64,000 nucleotides of DNA from Pyrocephalus nanus. Taxonomy: Eukaryota > Chordata > Aves > Passeriformes > Tyrannidae. Positions 39,644 to 48,600 of this stretch are shown here, in pieces (within the stretch, counting starts at the first letter, position 1; each line of letters opens with the position of its first letter). Below the pieces are notes generated by a model. The model ran no database searches. It worked only from the letters and a program-made list of their open reading frames with translations, and was not told where the DNA came from. The position numbers and the translations under genes were made by a program. The stretch is taken from contig CM076267.1 of assembly GCA_038380795.1 (NCBI GenBank), forward strand, positions 18,109,501-18,173,500, read 5' to 3'.

Positions 39644-39900
39644 CTGGAGATTTGGTACAAGAACCCGATAGGTTAGAGTAGCATCGATCCGATGTGTTTG
39701 CTGATGAATGGGGGCTCGGGTTAAGTGAAGGTGCCTATGATTTGAAATCATTCCAAGTTTTTGAAGGGAAGACTGACTGCAGCCTCTGCCATGTTGGAAT
39801 TTCAAACCCAAAACAGCTGCTTTGCAAGGAGCCAGCATGCCAGCAGCTGGACGCCTGCGCAGAGCGCCGCCGAGCCAAATTCAAATCACTTTCACGCGAA
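39644..39900 (-). other. Probable first exon (5' UTR-like) of an unidentified minus-strand gene
   Basis: Read on the minus strand, the sequence leaving the CpG island runs to CTCCAG at 39,649-39,644 and then GTAAGAGGATC, a near-perfect vertebrate 5' splice site. The exon's 5' end is not visible and is set here only roughly, inside the island's low edge. One frame is open from an ATG at 39,838-39,836 through the splice site in phase 0 (65 codons before the junction); another ATG at 39,792 in a better context (AACATGG) opens a frame of only 15 codons including the stop. A non-coding leader exon is the likeliest reading, with an N-terminal coding exon as the alternative. No acceptor or second exon could be recognised in 1-39,643, so the first intron may be very long. 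Confidence 0.6.
39748..39792 (-). CDS. Candidate upstream ORF (14 residues plus stop) in the presumed leader exon
   Basis: The minus-strand ATG at 39,792-39,790 has A at -3 and G at +4, a good vertebrate initiation context. It is followed by 13 more codons and TGA at 39,750-39,748. The predicted peptide is MAEAAVSLPFKNLE. It ends about 100 nt before the 5' splice site at 39,644. If the exon is a 5' UTR, this uORF would be expected to lower translation of the main frame. Its reality depends on the exon call. The strong context is seen in the sequence; translation is inference. Confidence 0.35.
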   Translation of the reverse strand: MAEAAVSLPFKNLE

Positions 39901-40880
39901 GAGCCAAAGATCAGTTTTCAAAGGGGGAGCGGCGCGGGGGGCGGGGGCGCTCCCCGGTCCTGCGCGCCGGGGCCGCCGCTTCCCGCGGGGGGCGGCGGGG
40001 AGCCCGCGGTGCGGCCCCGCTCCCGCTGCTCGGCCCGGCGGGACGGGCCAGGGGCTCCCTCCGTGGCGGCGGCGGCGGCGCGGGGCTCCCCTCGGGCTCG
40101 GCGGTGCGGGGCCGGGGCCTAGCGGCGTCCGCGCCCGCGGGGCAGGCGGGCAGGCACCGGCCGCGGAGCTTCCCCCCTCCCGCAGAGATTCCCCGGGCCG
40201 CGGTCGCCCCGCGTCTCCCCCGCCTGGGGCTAGCGGGGCGTCCCGGCTCGGCCTGCGCGGCTGCCCTGCCCGGCGGCTCCTGCGCCGCGTCCCCGGGCGG
40301 GCGGCGTCGGGGCTCGCCGGTCGCCGCCGCCTCCGGCCCCAGGAAAATGGCCGGGGTGGAAGTGCAGTCCCGGCCCGAGCGGCAGCGGCGGGGCCGCGCA
40401 GCCGTTCCCGGCCCCGCGCTGCTCCCAGGGAGCCCCGGGCGCTGCCCGCCGCAGCCCGGCTGCTCTCAGCCGCGGAGAGGCATTCCCGATAGCCGGCAAT
40501 GGCTGAGGGGCCCCGGCAGCCACACCTCCCTCTCCCCGCACTTCCCAGCCCGGCTCGGCGGGGGATGGCAGGGAGCCAGCTCAGCTACCCCGGCCCACAG
40601 CTGCCGGGGACTCCCCTTGCATCAGAGGGATTCCCCGGGGGGGCTGTTGGACGGGCTTTACAGCCTCTGCATGCTGGCAGGGAACGCGTGAAGTGGCCAG
40701 GCAGCACAAACCCAGCCCTGCCTCTCGCGAACGGGTCTCCCCGGTGCGGCCGAAGCCCCGTGTCCGGGTGCTCCTCGGCACCCCGCTCTCCCCTGGCCTT
40801 CCCCGCACACGGCTGCGCCCCCGCATCCTGGTCACCGCAGCTGTGGAATGGGGAGTGAGAGCTTCCCGCGAGACAGATCC
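39838..40880. promoter_or_regulatory. CpG island, probable promoter of a minus-strand gene (possibly bidirectional)
   Basis: The sequence changes abruptly from AT-rich flanks to about 1 kb of very GC-rich DNA dense in CpG, with repeated GC-box-like strings (GGGGGCGGGGGCG near 39,935-39,950) and an NRF1-like CTGCGCAGAGCGC near 39,856. No TATA box is apparent, which fits a dispersed-initiation housekeeping or developmental promoter. Unmethylated islands of this size in amniotes nearly always mark a transcription start region. The minus strand just beside it has an excellent 5' splice site (39,644), so minus-strand transcription is the best supported direction; plus-strand initiation is possible. 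Long open frames cross the island in several frames on both strands, but their Ala/Arg/Gly/Pro composition is what GC-rich DNA gives, so I do not call them genes. The downstream gene was not identified. Confidence 0.85.
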
Positions 40881-40899
40881 ACGTTCTTGGCTTTACACC

Positions 40900-43800
40900 T
40901 GAGGGATCTGTATGAGCATTTTTACCTTCTAACAGTGAAGAAGCCACGCTGTCCAGATGCCTTTCCTGGGTTTTGGTTTAGAGTCCTCCTGGAGTGGTTT
41001 CACTTCCTCTCTTCCTCGTCCTGCTGCGGAGTTAAGGATGGCTTGAGAGGGTTGTTTGTCCATCCTGGATATAGAAGAGACTGATTAAATTTTCTTAGGA
41101 AAAAAAGGAAGATGCAGAGACAGTTAAGGCTCTGGAGGAGGCAGGGGAGACCAGTCCCAGTGGATTAGCTTCTGGAAGAGTGGGAATAGTCTGTTTTCCT
41201 GTCTGTTTTCCTTTTCAGTAATATAGTAGGCCTAAATAAAACTCTGAACTAGTTGCCAGCATAAGCTGCTGTGAGCTGTCAGCCAGTCCCTATCCTACCC
41301 AGGTAATGGAAGAGGAAAAGAGAGGACAGGAAGGCCTTTATGATTGATGTGTTCCGTGAAGTCATTCAGCTAACCAAAATGATTTTCACCTGCTTTAGAC
41401 TTTTGGGAGGTGTGAGCTCCCCCCCCCCCCGGGTGACAAAGCTGTGCCTAGAGATTGGAAATAAAAGGACAGAGCAAAAAAGCCAGACAGACTTCTGTTT
41501 ATTAAGAATAGGGAAGATGTTCCTGGATCACTTGGACAGCTGCGGATAACTCTAGCACTGCTACATAAGGAGAGCACTCCTGGTAGAATAACAAAAGTGT
41601 ACTGAAGCAAGGAGCTGGTTTAGAGCAGGTACAGCTTATACTAGCATAACTGCATTTGCTTACCAGTATGTCCCAAGTAAAACCAAACATATACCGGAAA
41701 ACACAGTTTAACTGAATTTTGGGATATAGAGAGCTATTTTTAGAACTTGCAACACAGCTATAGCAACAGAAGTCTCTAGAAATAGCTTTAGACAGCTACC
41801 CAGAATAGCCAGTAGGTGAGACACCCCACCACAGCACCCACTGTGGTCCAGTCTGCACCATGACACCTTTTTCTTGCCCTCAGAATTGTGTGGCTTCGAG
41901 CAACAGGCTCATAGCCTGGGTCAGCCCATTGCCTGTGCAGGGAGCTGCTCATTGTCCCTTCTACAAGAACTTGTGGGTATAAGCAGCTGCTTAGGCAAGC
42001 AGACCTGCTCCAAATGCAGGCAACATGTCAGTAGCCTCTGATATTCACTATTTGACCCAACTATATGTTATATTTAGTAGTCTTTGATACTGAGATCTTC
42101 AGTACAGCATATTGCCTCTGCTAGTGCTGAAAATAAGTCATCATAGTCCCAAGATCATGAGCTTGGTTTAAAATCATATTTTTAAATATAAAAAGGATTC
42201 TTTTTGTCTTTGCTACTTTATACATCTGGATTCTTTTTCCATTTTTGTTTACCAAAATATGGCACTATGCACTTTTTCTCTCATGTGAAAGATGACTTTC
42301 TTGCACAGTTACAGAGTTCTGTGTCTTGTAGCTGTAGGAAAGCTGGCAATTACCATAAGGCATTACTAGATGAGCACATGTGCTTTTGAAACCTTCTGCC
42401 CAGATTTATCAATCTTTGTATGGCATTAACCACAGTGTTTTCATTTTATATATATATATTTTTCTTTCCTTACAGCTTCTCCTGCCCCATTAGAATAGCC
42501 TGAGTTGAAACAATAGGTATGGATTATGTTTGTATGGGTTGACATTCATCTCTGGGCAGGTCAGCATAAGACTTACCTACCATATTAAGTTCTTATTTTG
42601 AGATTTGAATTAGGCTGAAGTGAAGGCCTTGTTCCACTCATCTCCACATGGATGAATTCCACTCTTTGTTTAAAATGCCACCAGTCCTTCTGAATGTGGG
42701 AAATTCTCACAGACTTTTAAACTGGGAATGTTATTTTGAGCCTATTTCAACATCTAGGTGAAATGTTCACAATGAAATTCTAAACCACATGAAACTTGCC
42801 TGGTTTCAGGTTTTGTTGCAAACTCCAAACTCAGACCAGACTCTTTGAAAGGTTCACAGACCTTTTCAGCAAATCTAGATTAATAACATTTAAACCAAGT
42901 GAATTGTGAAAACAAAACAAAAATCACAGAAAACAAAGAACAAGAACATCTAACTATGCTACTATGGGATGTTGATATGATGCATGTGGACTTTGTAGTT
43001 TCTACAGGGTATGTCTAGTAAAGGTTTTTAAAAGATAATAAAAACAACTGTGCTCTATGAAATATTCTTTAGTGGCTTTAATTATATGGATTTCATTTGT
43101 AAATGAGAGTAAGTTTTCAAAACAGCAGACAATGTCAGAGTTTTTCTAATGCCAACAGTTTGTCAGAACCTGCGTTCCCCTTGTGTGCTCACAGTGCAGA
43201 CCTCCAGGGCAGGGCCTTTTGCCTGTCTCCCTTCCTCTGTACTGGGAATCCCTCCAGTCTCCCATTCTCAGACTTCACGTGAGGCAACTACAGCTATCAT
43301 TGCCTACTAGGATGTGCTGCAATAAACAGGCTGCAAGTGCTCTTTTTTGGAGTTGTGGTCACTGGTGAGTGCATGGATTATTTTATTCCTTTGTGAGGAG
43401 CACAATCTGTTTAATAGCTCAGGCAACTCATATCTGATGTTTATACCACATGGATCTCTATTGAGCAGCTGAGGTGGCTCCAGACCCCACATGTTGTGAC
43501 ATTTCCAGAATGTGTGTGGTAGAACAGACCTTCCTGGGTCTCTTCTCTCTCTGACATGAATGATCATCAGACGAACCTCATTCTCTATAACTAAGGACCC
43601 ACTTGCTGCCTTTTATGTATCACCTTCTTATGTGTCAGCATGAGTGCAATGGCTGCTTCAGCTTGCTGGAGCTGAGATTCCAAGAGGCAACAACACTAGT
43701 ATGGGCCCTAAAGTATTTACAAATATAGATCAGAAGTAATTACCTCTTTCTTGCATACAGGCAACTAACATTTAGTTGAATGAATGTCCTAAACAAGCCC

Positions 43801-44080
43801 CATAGCAAACAATGGAACAGTGGTCAAACACAAAGGAATAGTTAATTTGAAATATTGTTACATGTTACTTCAAGGTTCTTCCCTGGAGATTGCAAGAGAT
43901 GAAATCCTCCCTTCTAGCCATACTACTGTTCTGCACAGTTTCACTTCAAAAGCATCCAAGGCTGAGGTCAGTGACTAAGCCAGGAACACATAATTTCTTC
44001 CTGGACTCCTTAGCACACACCATGCTGGCTAAGGTACTGGAAGTATCTAATATAATAAAATATCATTTGCTCTCTTAAGC
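40900..44080. other. Non-coding DNA beyond the CpG island
   Basis: GC content falls off after 40,880. A C-rich run lies at 41,421-41,430. Apart from the possible splice-bounded segment at 43,195-43,364 nothing is recognised. Confidence 0.5.
43195..43364 (+). other. Possible plus-strand exon bounded by good splice sites
   Basis: A 170-nt GC-richer segment preceded by CCCCTTGTGTGCTCACAG (AG at 43,193-43,194) and followed by CTG|GTGAGT (donor at 43,365). It is open in one frame throughout (57 codons starting CRPPGQGLLPVSLPL), but the length is not a multiple of three and its open frame does not join in phase with that of the 45,534 candidate. If transcribed at all, it is better read as an exon of a non-coding transcript divergent from the CpG island. 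Confidence 0.2.
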
Positions 44081-44081
44081 T

Positions 44082-44320
44082 AAAAGAGGGTATGCTTAGA
44101 TTAGATTTTAGAAAGAAATTTTTTACTGTGAAAAAATAGAGGGACACTGGAATGGATTGCCTAGAGAAGCTGTGGATGCCCCATCCATGGAGGAGTTCAA
44201 GGCCAGGTTTGATGCAGCTTTGAGCAACCTGGTCTAGTGGAAGGTGTCCCTTTCCATGGCAGACAAAAGGAACTAGATAAACTTTGAGGTCCCTTCCAAC
44301 CCAAACCATTCTATGACCAT
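44082..44320 (+). mobile_element. CR1 LINE 3' fragment
   Basis: The segment reads through the well-known avian CR1 3' region in sense orientation: TTAGATTAGATTTTAGAAAG, GGACACTGGAATGGATTGCC, AGAGAAGCTGTGGATGCCCC, TTCAAGGCCAGGTTTGATG, GCAACCTGGTCTAGTGGAAG, AACTAGATAAACTTTGAGGTCC and a terminal CCATTCTATGACC. CR1 elements end in an ATTCTATG-type repeat instead of poly-A, as here. It is 5'-truncated, as nearly all CR1 copies are, and encodes nothing intact. Confidence 0.93.
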
Positions 44321-45533
44321 AGGCCATATTTAACGTAATTCCTGACTGTACCAGAAAGAAAAAATTATAAAGAGAACATCTGTCCTTAGAGGCACTTCTT
44401 GCATCTTTGTTGCGCCAGTATAAAAACTGATAACTTTTATAACTTGTAACTACTTTGGGTAAGATCCTGGGGTGTTAAACAGATAGTATTTCCAATATTT
44501 TTGTTCTCTTCTTCTTACATTTCCACTTCTGTGGAATGGGGGCTACATTTCCTTAATTTCAGTAAGATTTCTAGCCAAACCCTTTATTGGTCATTCTCTA
44601 CAATCTTGCTGAATACTTGGTGCTTTGGCATCATAAAACTATTGGTCCTCTGAAGTCACTTCTATTTTCTATTTTAGTCCTAAAGGAGAAGTTGTTCACA
44701 ATATCCAACAAAAATATTCATTTAGCAAGTGCCCCGTATAACAGAACAATATATAGATGTTTGTCACATAAACACCTGACAAGACATGCACCTTCTGGCA
44801 TTTTTTGAATTTTGAGTGCTTAATATTTTTTTTCCTTTGGTCACAAATGCAATTTAATGCAATTTCTACATATTTCTAAAGCAAAGTTTAGTACAGAAAG
44901 TCCCTCTTAGGGAACTGCAGGAAGGAATTGAATGTTTTTAGGGTTTTTGTTCTCTGTCTTCTTTTATTTTTCACAATGTTGTTCATTAACAGGGTAAGAA
45001 CCACACTGATTCTTGTAATTTGCCTTAACAAATACATTGATAACTTTTTCTCCTCACTTGAAACAGCTTCTGCTTGTTTGAATTAGAGGAGGATGAGGTG
45101 CCCACATGAGGTCAGAAGGACTCAGAGACATTTGACAGTCCAGCAAGACCAAGATACAGGAATACCAGCTAGAAACATGATTTCTCTTTTCCTGTCTCTA
45201 ACCCCTTCTTTGCCTTACAAGTACTATGATTGCCTGGTGCCTTCTCCCTGATTCCACATCGCAATCACAATCCTTCCCATTCTCACCCCTATCTAGTACC
45301 AGTCTCACTCACAAGTCCTTGTCCTAAACTATCATCACATTTTATGACCTTTGACTTGCACCTTCCTGCTGCGCCTGGACACATTTTCTTTTGTTGTTTT
45401 TTTTGCCCCCTTTCCTTGATGGTCTCCCTTTTCTAAATTCTGATCAAGCTGCTTCTTCTTCCATGTTTTTCAGTGATTTGCAGGAAGAAGACTGAGAACA
45501 TCTGATGGACACCTTTATTCTCTTTGTGTTTAG

Positions 45534-45888
45534 CACCACTGGCAATTGAAAAGAGAAAACTGAGAGCAAGTCCTGCTCAGATCTGCAAGCCCCAGGAAAG
45601 AATACAACCACTGCAGACAGAATCTTTGAAGAAGCTGGTAAATGAAATATGCAAACAATTTTACAGAGTCTCAGTTTTCTCCACACCGAGGAAGACTTTC
45701 ATAGGCTGGTGAAAGAGGAATATCCCTTCCCAAACACTAAGTCCCACTACAAGCAAGTAATCAACAAAATATTTCAAAAATTTCTTAACCTGAGCAAACC
45801 TGATTTTCCCTCAGTGCATTCTGAAAAACAGCTGACCATATTTGCTGAAAGTTTTGAAAAAATAGCCCAAGGCAGATATTTGGCATGA
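45534..45888 (+). pseudogene. Candidate terminal coding exon, apparently frameshifted
   Basis: After a plausible acceptor (CTCTTTGTGTTTAG at 45,533) the plus strand is open as PLAIEKRKLRASPAQICKPQ...ESLKKLVNE. Near 45,640-45,650 the protein-like reading moves to another frame (ILQSLSFLHTEEDFHRLVKE, then YPFPNTKSHYKQVINKIFQK) and ends at TGA, 45,886-45,888. Both parts have soluble-protein composition rich in Lys, Glu, Phe and Leu. The switch could be a one-base disruption in a decayed exon. GTAAAT...TTTACAG at 45,639-45,667 would also restore the frame, but 29 nt is too short for a vertebrate intron. An AATAAA lies at 46,341-46,346. I do not recognise the family. Confidence 0.35.
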
Positions 45889-46340
45889 AAATTGCTGCCT
45901 AGCTGTTTATGTTTGACAAACTAACAAGCAACTGGAAAAAGGTTCGTACAATGAAACTTTGACTCAAAGTATCCCCTTGTAAGGGCCTACAATTAATGAT
46001 TACCAACAACAGAATGTATTTTACATAATGCTTAGTACCTACTGACTTAATTTAGACAGTGCCTAGAAAGAAAAAAAACAAATCAACAAACAACACTGTA
46101 TTTCGGAGAGGGAGTGCCATAGTGAAAATCAAATAGTCGTATGTTCATAAAACTGCAATTTTTTCCCAAGTGGTTTTTCCAAGCAATTAATATTAAAAAT
46201 GGTTTGTATCTCATCTCCAAATGTACATTGAAAAGTCTCTCATTTATCTTACAAATGAATGGAATCAACTTTGGAATCAAAGGAAAGAAAAACATTTAGC
46301 ACTGGACTTGCTCAAGATATGCACATGAAGAAATTCCCCT

Positions 46341-46346
46341 AATAAA
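46341..46346 (+). terminator. AATAAA polyadenylation signal downstream of the 45.5-45.9 kb candidate exon
   Basis: A canonical AATAAA about 450 nt after the TGA at 45,886-45,888. It would suit as the poly(A) signal if the candidate exon is a real 3'-terminal exon. Single AATAAA hexamers are common by chance in AT-rich DNA, so this is weak support on its own. Confidence 0.2.
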
Positions 46347-47111
46347 ATACTTGCTATAGGATCTGCATGTCTGATAAAATACCCATGGAGTTTTATTTGC
46401 TGTTGCTTTAGATGTAAACTATTACTCACTTTTTCCTTTTAACGTGTAAAAGTTCCCTTACTCTTAGACAAATTTCTTCCTCTACTCAACACTCCTACAC
46501 ATGTTATTGATCTTCACAGGATAAAATTATTTTTATAGTAAAATTAAAACATTTATGAATTTTATATAATGATATAGTTTATATAATAATTTACTATTGT
46601 TTTTAGCATTGCCTTTAGCATTGATGTGGGTGTATTTTAGCCTTGAAATAACATCATCAATCTATCTGTACAGTATTCTCTAAGACTTTTCATTCTCTAG
46701 AGCTTTTCAAACAAGTGAAACATTTTTTAATTCTTGCTAGGGAATCACCTTTAAGAAAGTCATATTTACGAGACTTAATCAAACATCCAAATCCTTTCCA
46801 ACATGCAAAAGCACCAGCATTTCAGACAAGACATTTTAATGAAGAAAAAGAGAAACTATTCAGACTTCAAAATCTCTCTATTCAGACAAACTGAGCAATA
46901 CAGCTGTCCTATATATGATATTCTTCTGTTGCAAGAAATATATTGTCTCAGGAGACAAAGTTGTTAACAAAGTAAATTAATACAGTTGGGTTTGGTGCTA
47001 TGAGAGTGAATCCTTCTCCACTGCCTATAGTGTAACAAATAAATCTTGCTAACTTGTACTTCCTTCTAACTTCCTTAGGAAGCTCAAATTTGCTAAATGC
47101 ACAGCACTGAC

Positions 47112-47237
47112 TGCAATCAGCAAGGCACTTAAGTATGTGCTTAATTTTGTGTACATGAGTAATCATATTACAGTCAATGGAACTCGAATGCTCAAAGTTA
47201 AGCACACACTTAAGTGCTTTGCTGGATAAGGGCCAAA
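47112..47237. repeat. Palindromic old interspersed repeat with long inverted arms
   Basis: The left arm starting AGCAAGGCACTTAAGTATGT (47,119) and the right arm ending ACTTAAGTGCTTTGCT (47,223) are near-perfect inverted repeats about 30 nt long, separated by a centre containing CAGTCAATGGAACTC. The outer flanks (GCTGGATAAGGGCC) extend the match to the family pattern. The structure suggests a non-autonomous DNA-transposon (MITE-like) origin, although the same region could have been carried by a SINE/LINE. Two worse copies lie at 10,980-11,105 and 13,331-13,400. Confidence 0.7.
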
Positions 47238-48329
47238 ACATGGCAACTTGCAGGTCATCCTTACTGCACAGTAAGAGATCACAAACCTTAAATATCCTGT
47301 ACAAACCTTCTACCCACTTTGACTCAGCAGTACCAAAGGCAAGGAAAAAATAATAAGTAGCTGCTGCATTCTTTTCTTCTGTTACAAGTCACTAAACTGG
47401 CAGCAGTACTTACAATATAGCAAATTACCAATACAATAAATTCTCTTAATAAGTATCCATAAAATTACAATTTATTTTAAAGATCATCGTTTGTAATTCT
47501 ATTCTCATAAGACCATTAGACATGTGGGTCTTTTTAATTTTAAATAGTTCTCACAAAAGAATTTATTCAAGACCTTGACCTTAAATTGATACAATTGCAC
47601 AACTTAATCAGAATTAAACATGAGTCAAAGTAGCACAGAGTATTATGATGGGGGTCAACACAGCCCTTCAGCAGCCACGCACAGGCTGCCATTAGCACCA
47701 CAACCTAGGTATCTAGGATTCTGATTCTGGGGATATAATATTCCAAACTAAATGTTTTTATTAAATGTTTTCTGCCAGTTATTATGCCAAATACATTGGG
47801 AGGGGGATTGCTGATGACATTTCTTCTTTCCGTGCACCTGAAAGGATAGTTAAATAGTATAAGAACCTTTTCAATTCAGTCTCAGCTTTTCAATCTGAAA
47901 TTAAAATTTTACCCACTGTACTACACAATTATTTAATTTTCTGGCTAAACTGACATGGTTCAGCATTTCTCCAGGACTGTTTCTCTTTTCAATACACAAA
48001 ATAATTTTTTTTTTTTTCTTAGAATTAGAAGCTACATTTTAGGTGCAAATTTGCCTGACTGTTGACAGTATTCAGATATAGGGAGCTTCTATGTTTTTCC
48101 AACACATAAGTTTCTTCACAAAAATTAGCAGGGTGAAACAGCAAGTAAGGACACACTGCCAAGTCTGGTTTTCTACCTATCTACAAAGCAGTTTTCACAC
48201 TTTCCATGACTGTGAATGTCCTTCTTTTTCCATCTTTTTTTTTTCTTTTAAATTTTAATTAGGAAGAGCTGAAAAATCCTTCTCCATACTGAGAGTGTTT
48301 GTATTGGGGGAGGGGAATGTCAAGGAACC

Positions 48330-48600
48330 AAAAGCACATTCCAAGCCAATTCTGATCTCATTTACAGGGATGAAAATCTGGAATTAATCCACAGAGTTTA
48401 ACAGACGCGTTCTGGGCTTACGTAGATGAGATCTTACATTTATAAGTGAAATCAGTGTTTTCCCCTCTGACATTCACATAGCTCAAACCAGAAACATTTC
48501 CTGAATTAAAAAAAAAAAAAAAAAAAAAGGGCCAAGTCATCCAGTTGGGAAGACTAGCATAATTCCATTGAAGTCAGTGGTGTTGTAGTAATTTACATGA
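48330..48600. repeat. Probable ancient interspersed repeat fragments
   Basis: AATTCTGATCTCATTTACAG at about 48,349 and CCATTGAAGTCAGTGG at about 48,567 followed by TAATTTACATGATGATCCAG resemble the widespread old sauropsid repeat with the pattern AATTCTGATCTCAGTTACAC...CCATTGAAGTCAATGGAGTTAC. An A-rich tract (48,508-48,528) lies between the two pieces. The match is from memory of the family's words, not alignment, and edges are uncertain. Confidence 0.4.
48508..48528. repeat. A21 homopolymer
   Basis: Uninterrupted A run between two pieces of a probable ancient repeat (48,330-48,600). Confidence 0.85.

Noticed and set aside
39694..40691. Long open frames (142, 243 and 289 codons, plus strand) through the CpG island
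   Set aside because: They overlap each other in different frames and are dominated by Ala, Arg, Gly and Pro. GC-rich DNA lacks stop codons, so this is the expected artefact of the island.
40230..40947. Minus-strand open frames of 84-120 codons in and beside the island
   Set aside because: Same GC-driven absence of stops; no start context, family or splice support.
45639..45667. A 29-nt intron (GTAAAT...TTTACAG) joining the two frames of the 45.5-45.9 kb candidate
   Set aside because: Vertebrate spliceosomal introns are not efficiently excised below about 50-60 nt; a frame-disrupting mutation explains the pattern better.
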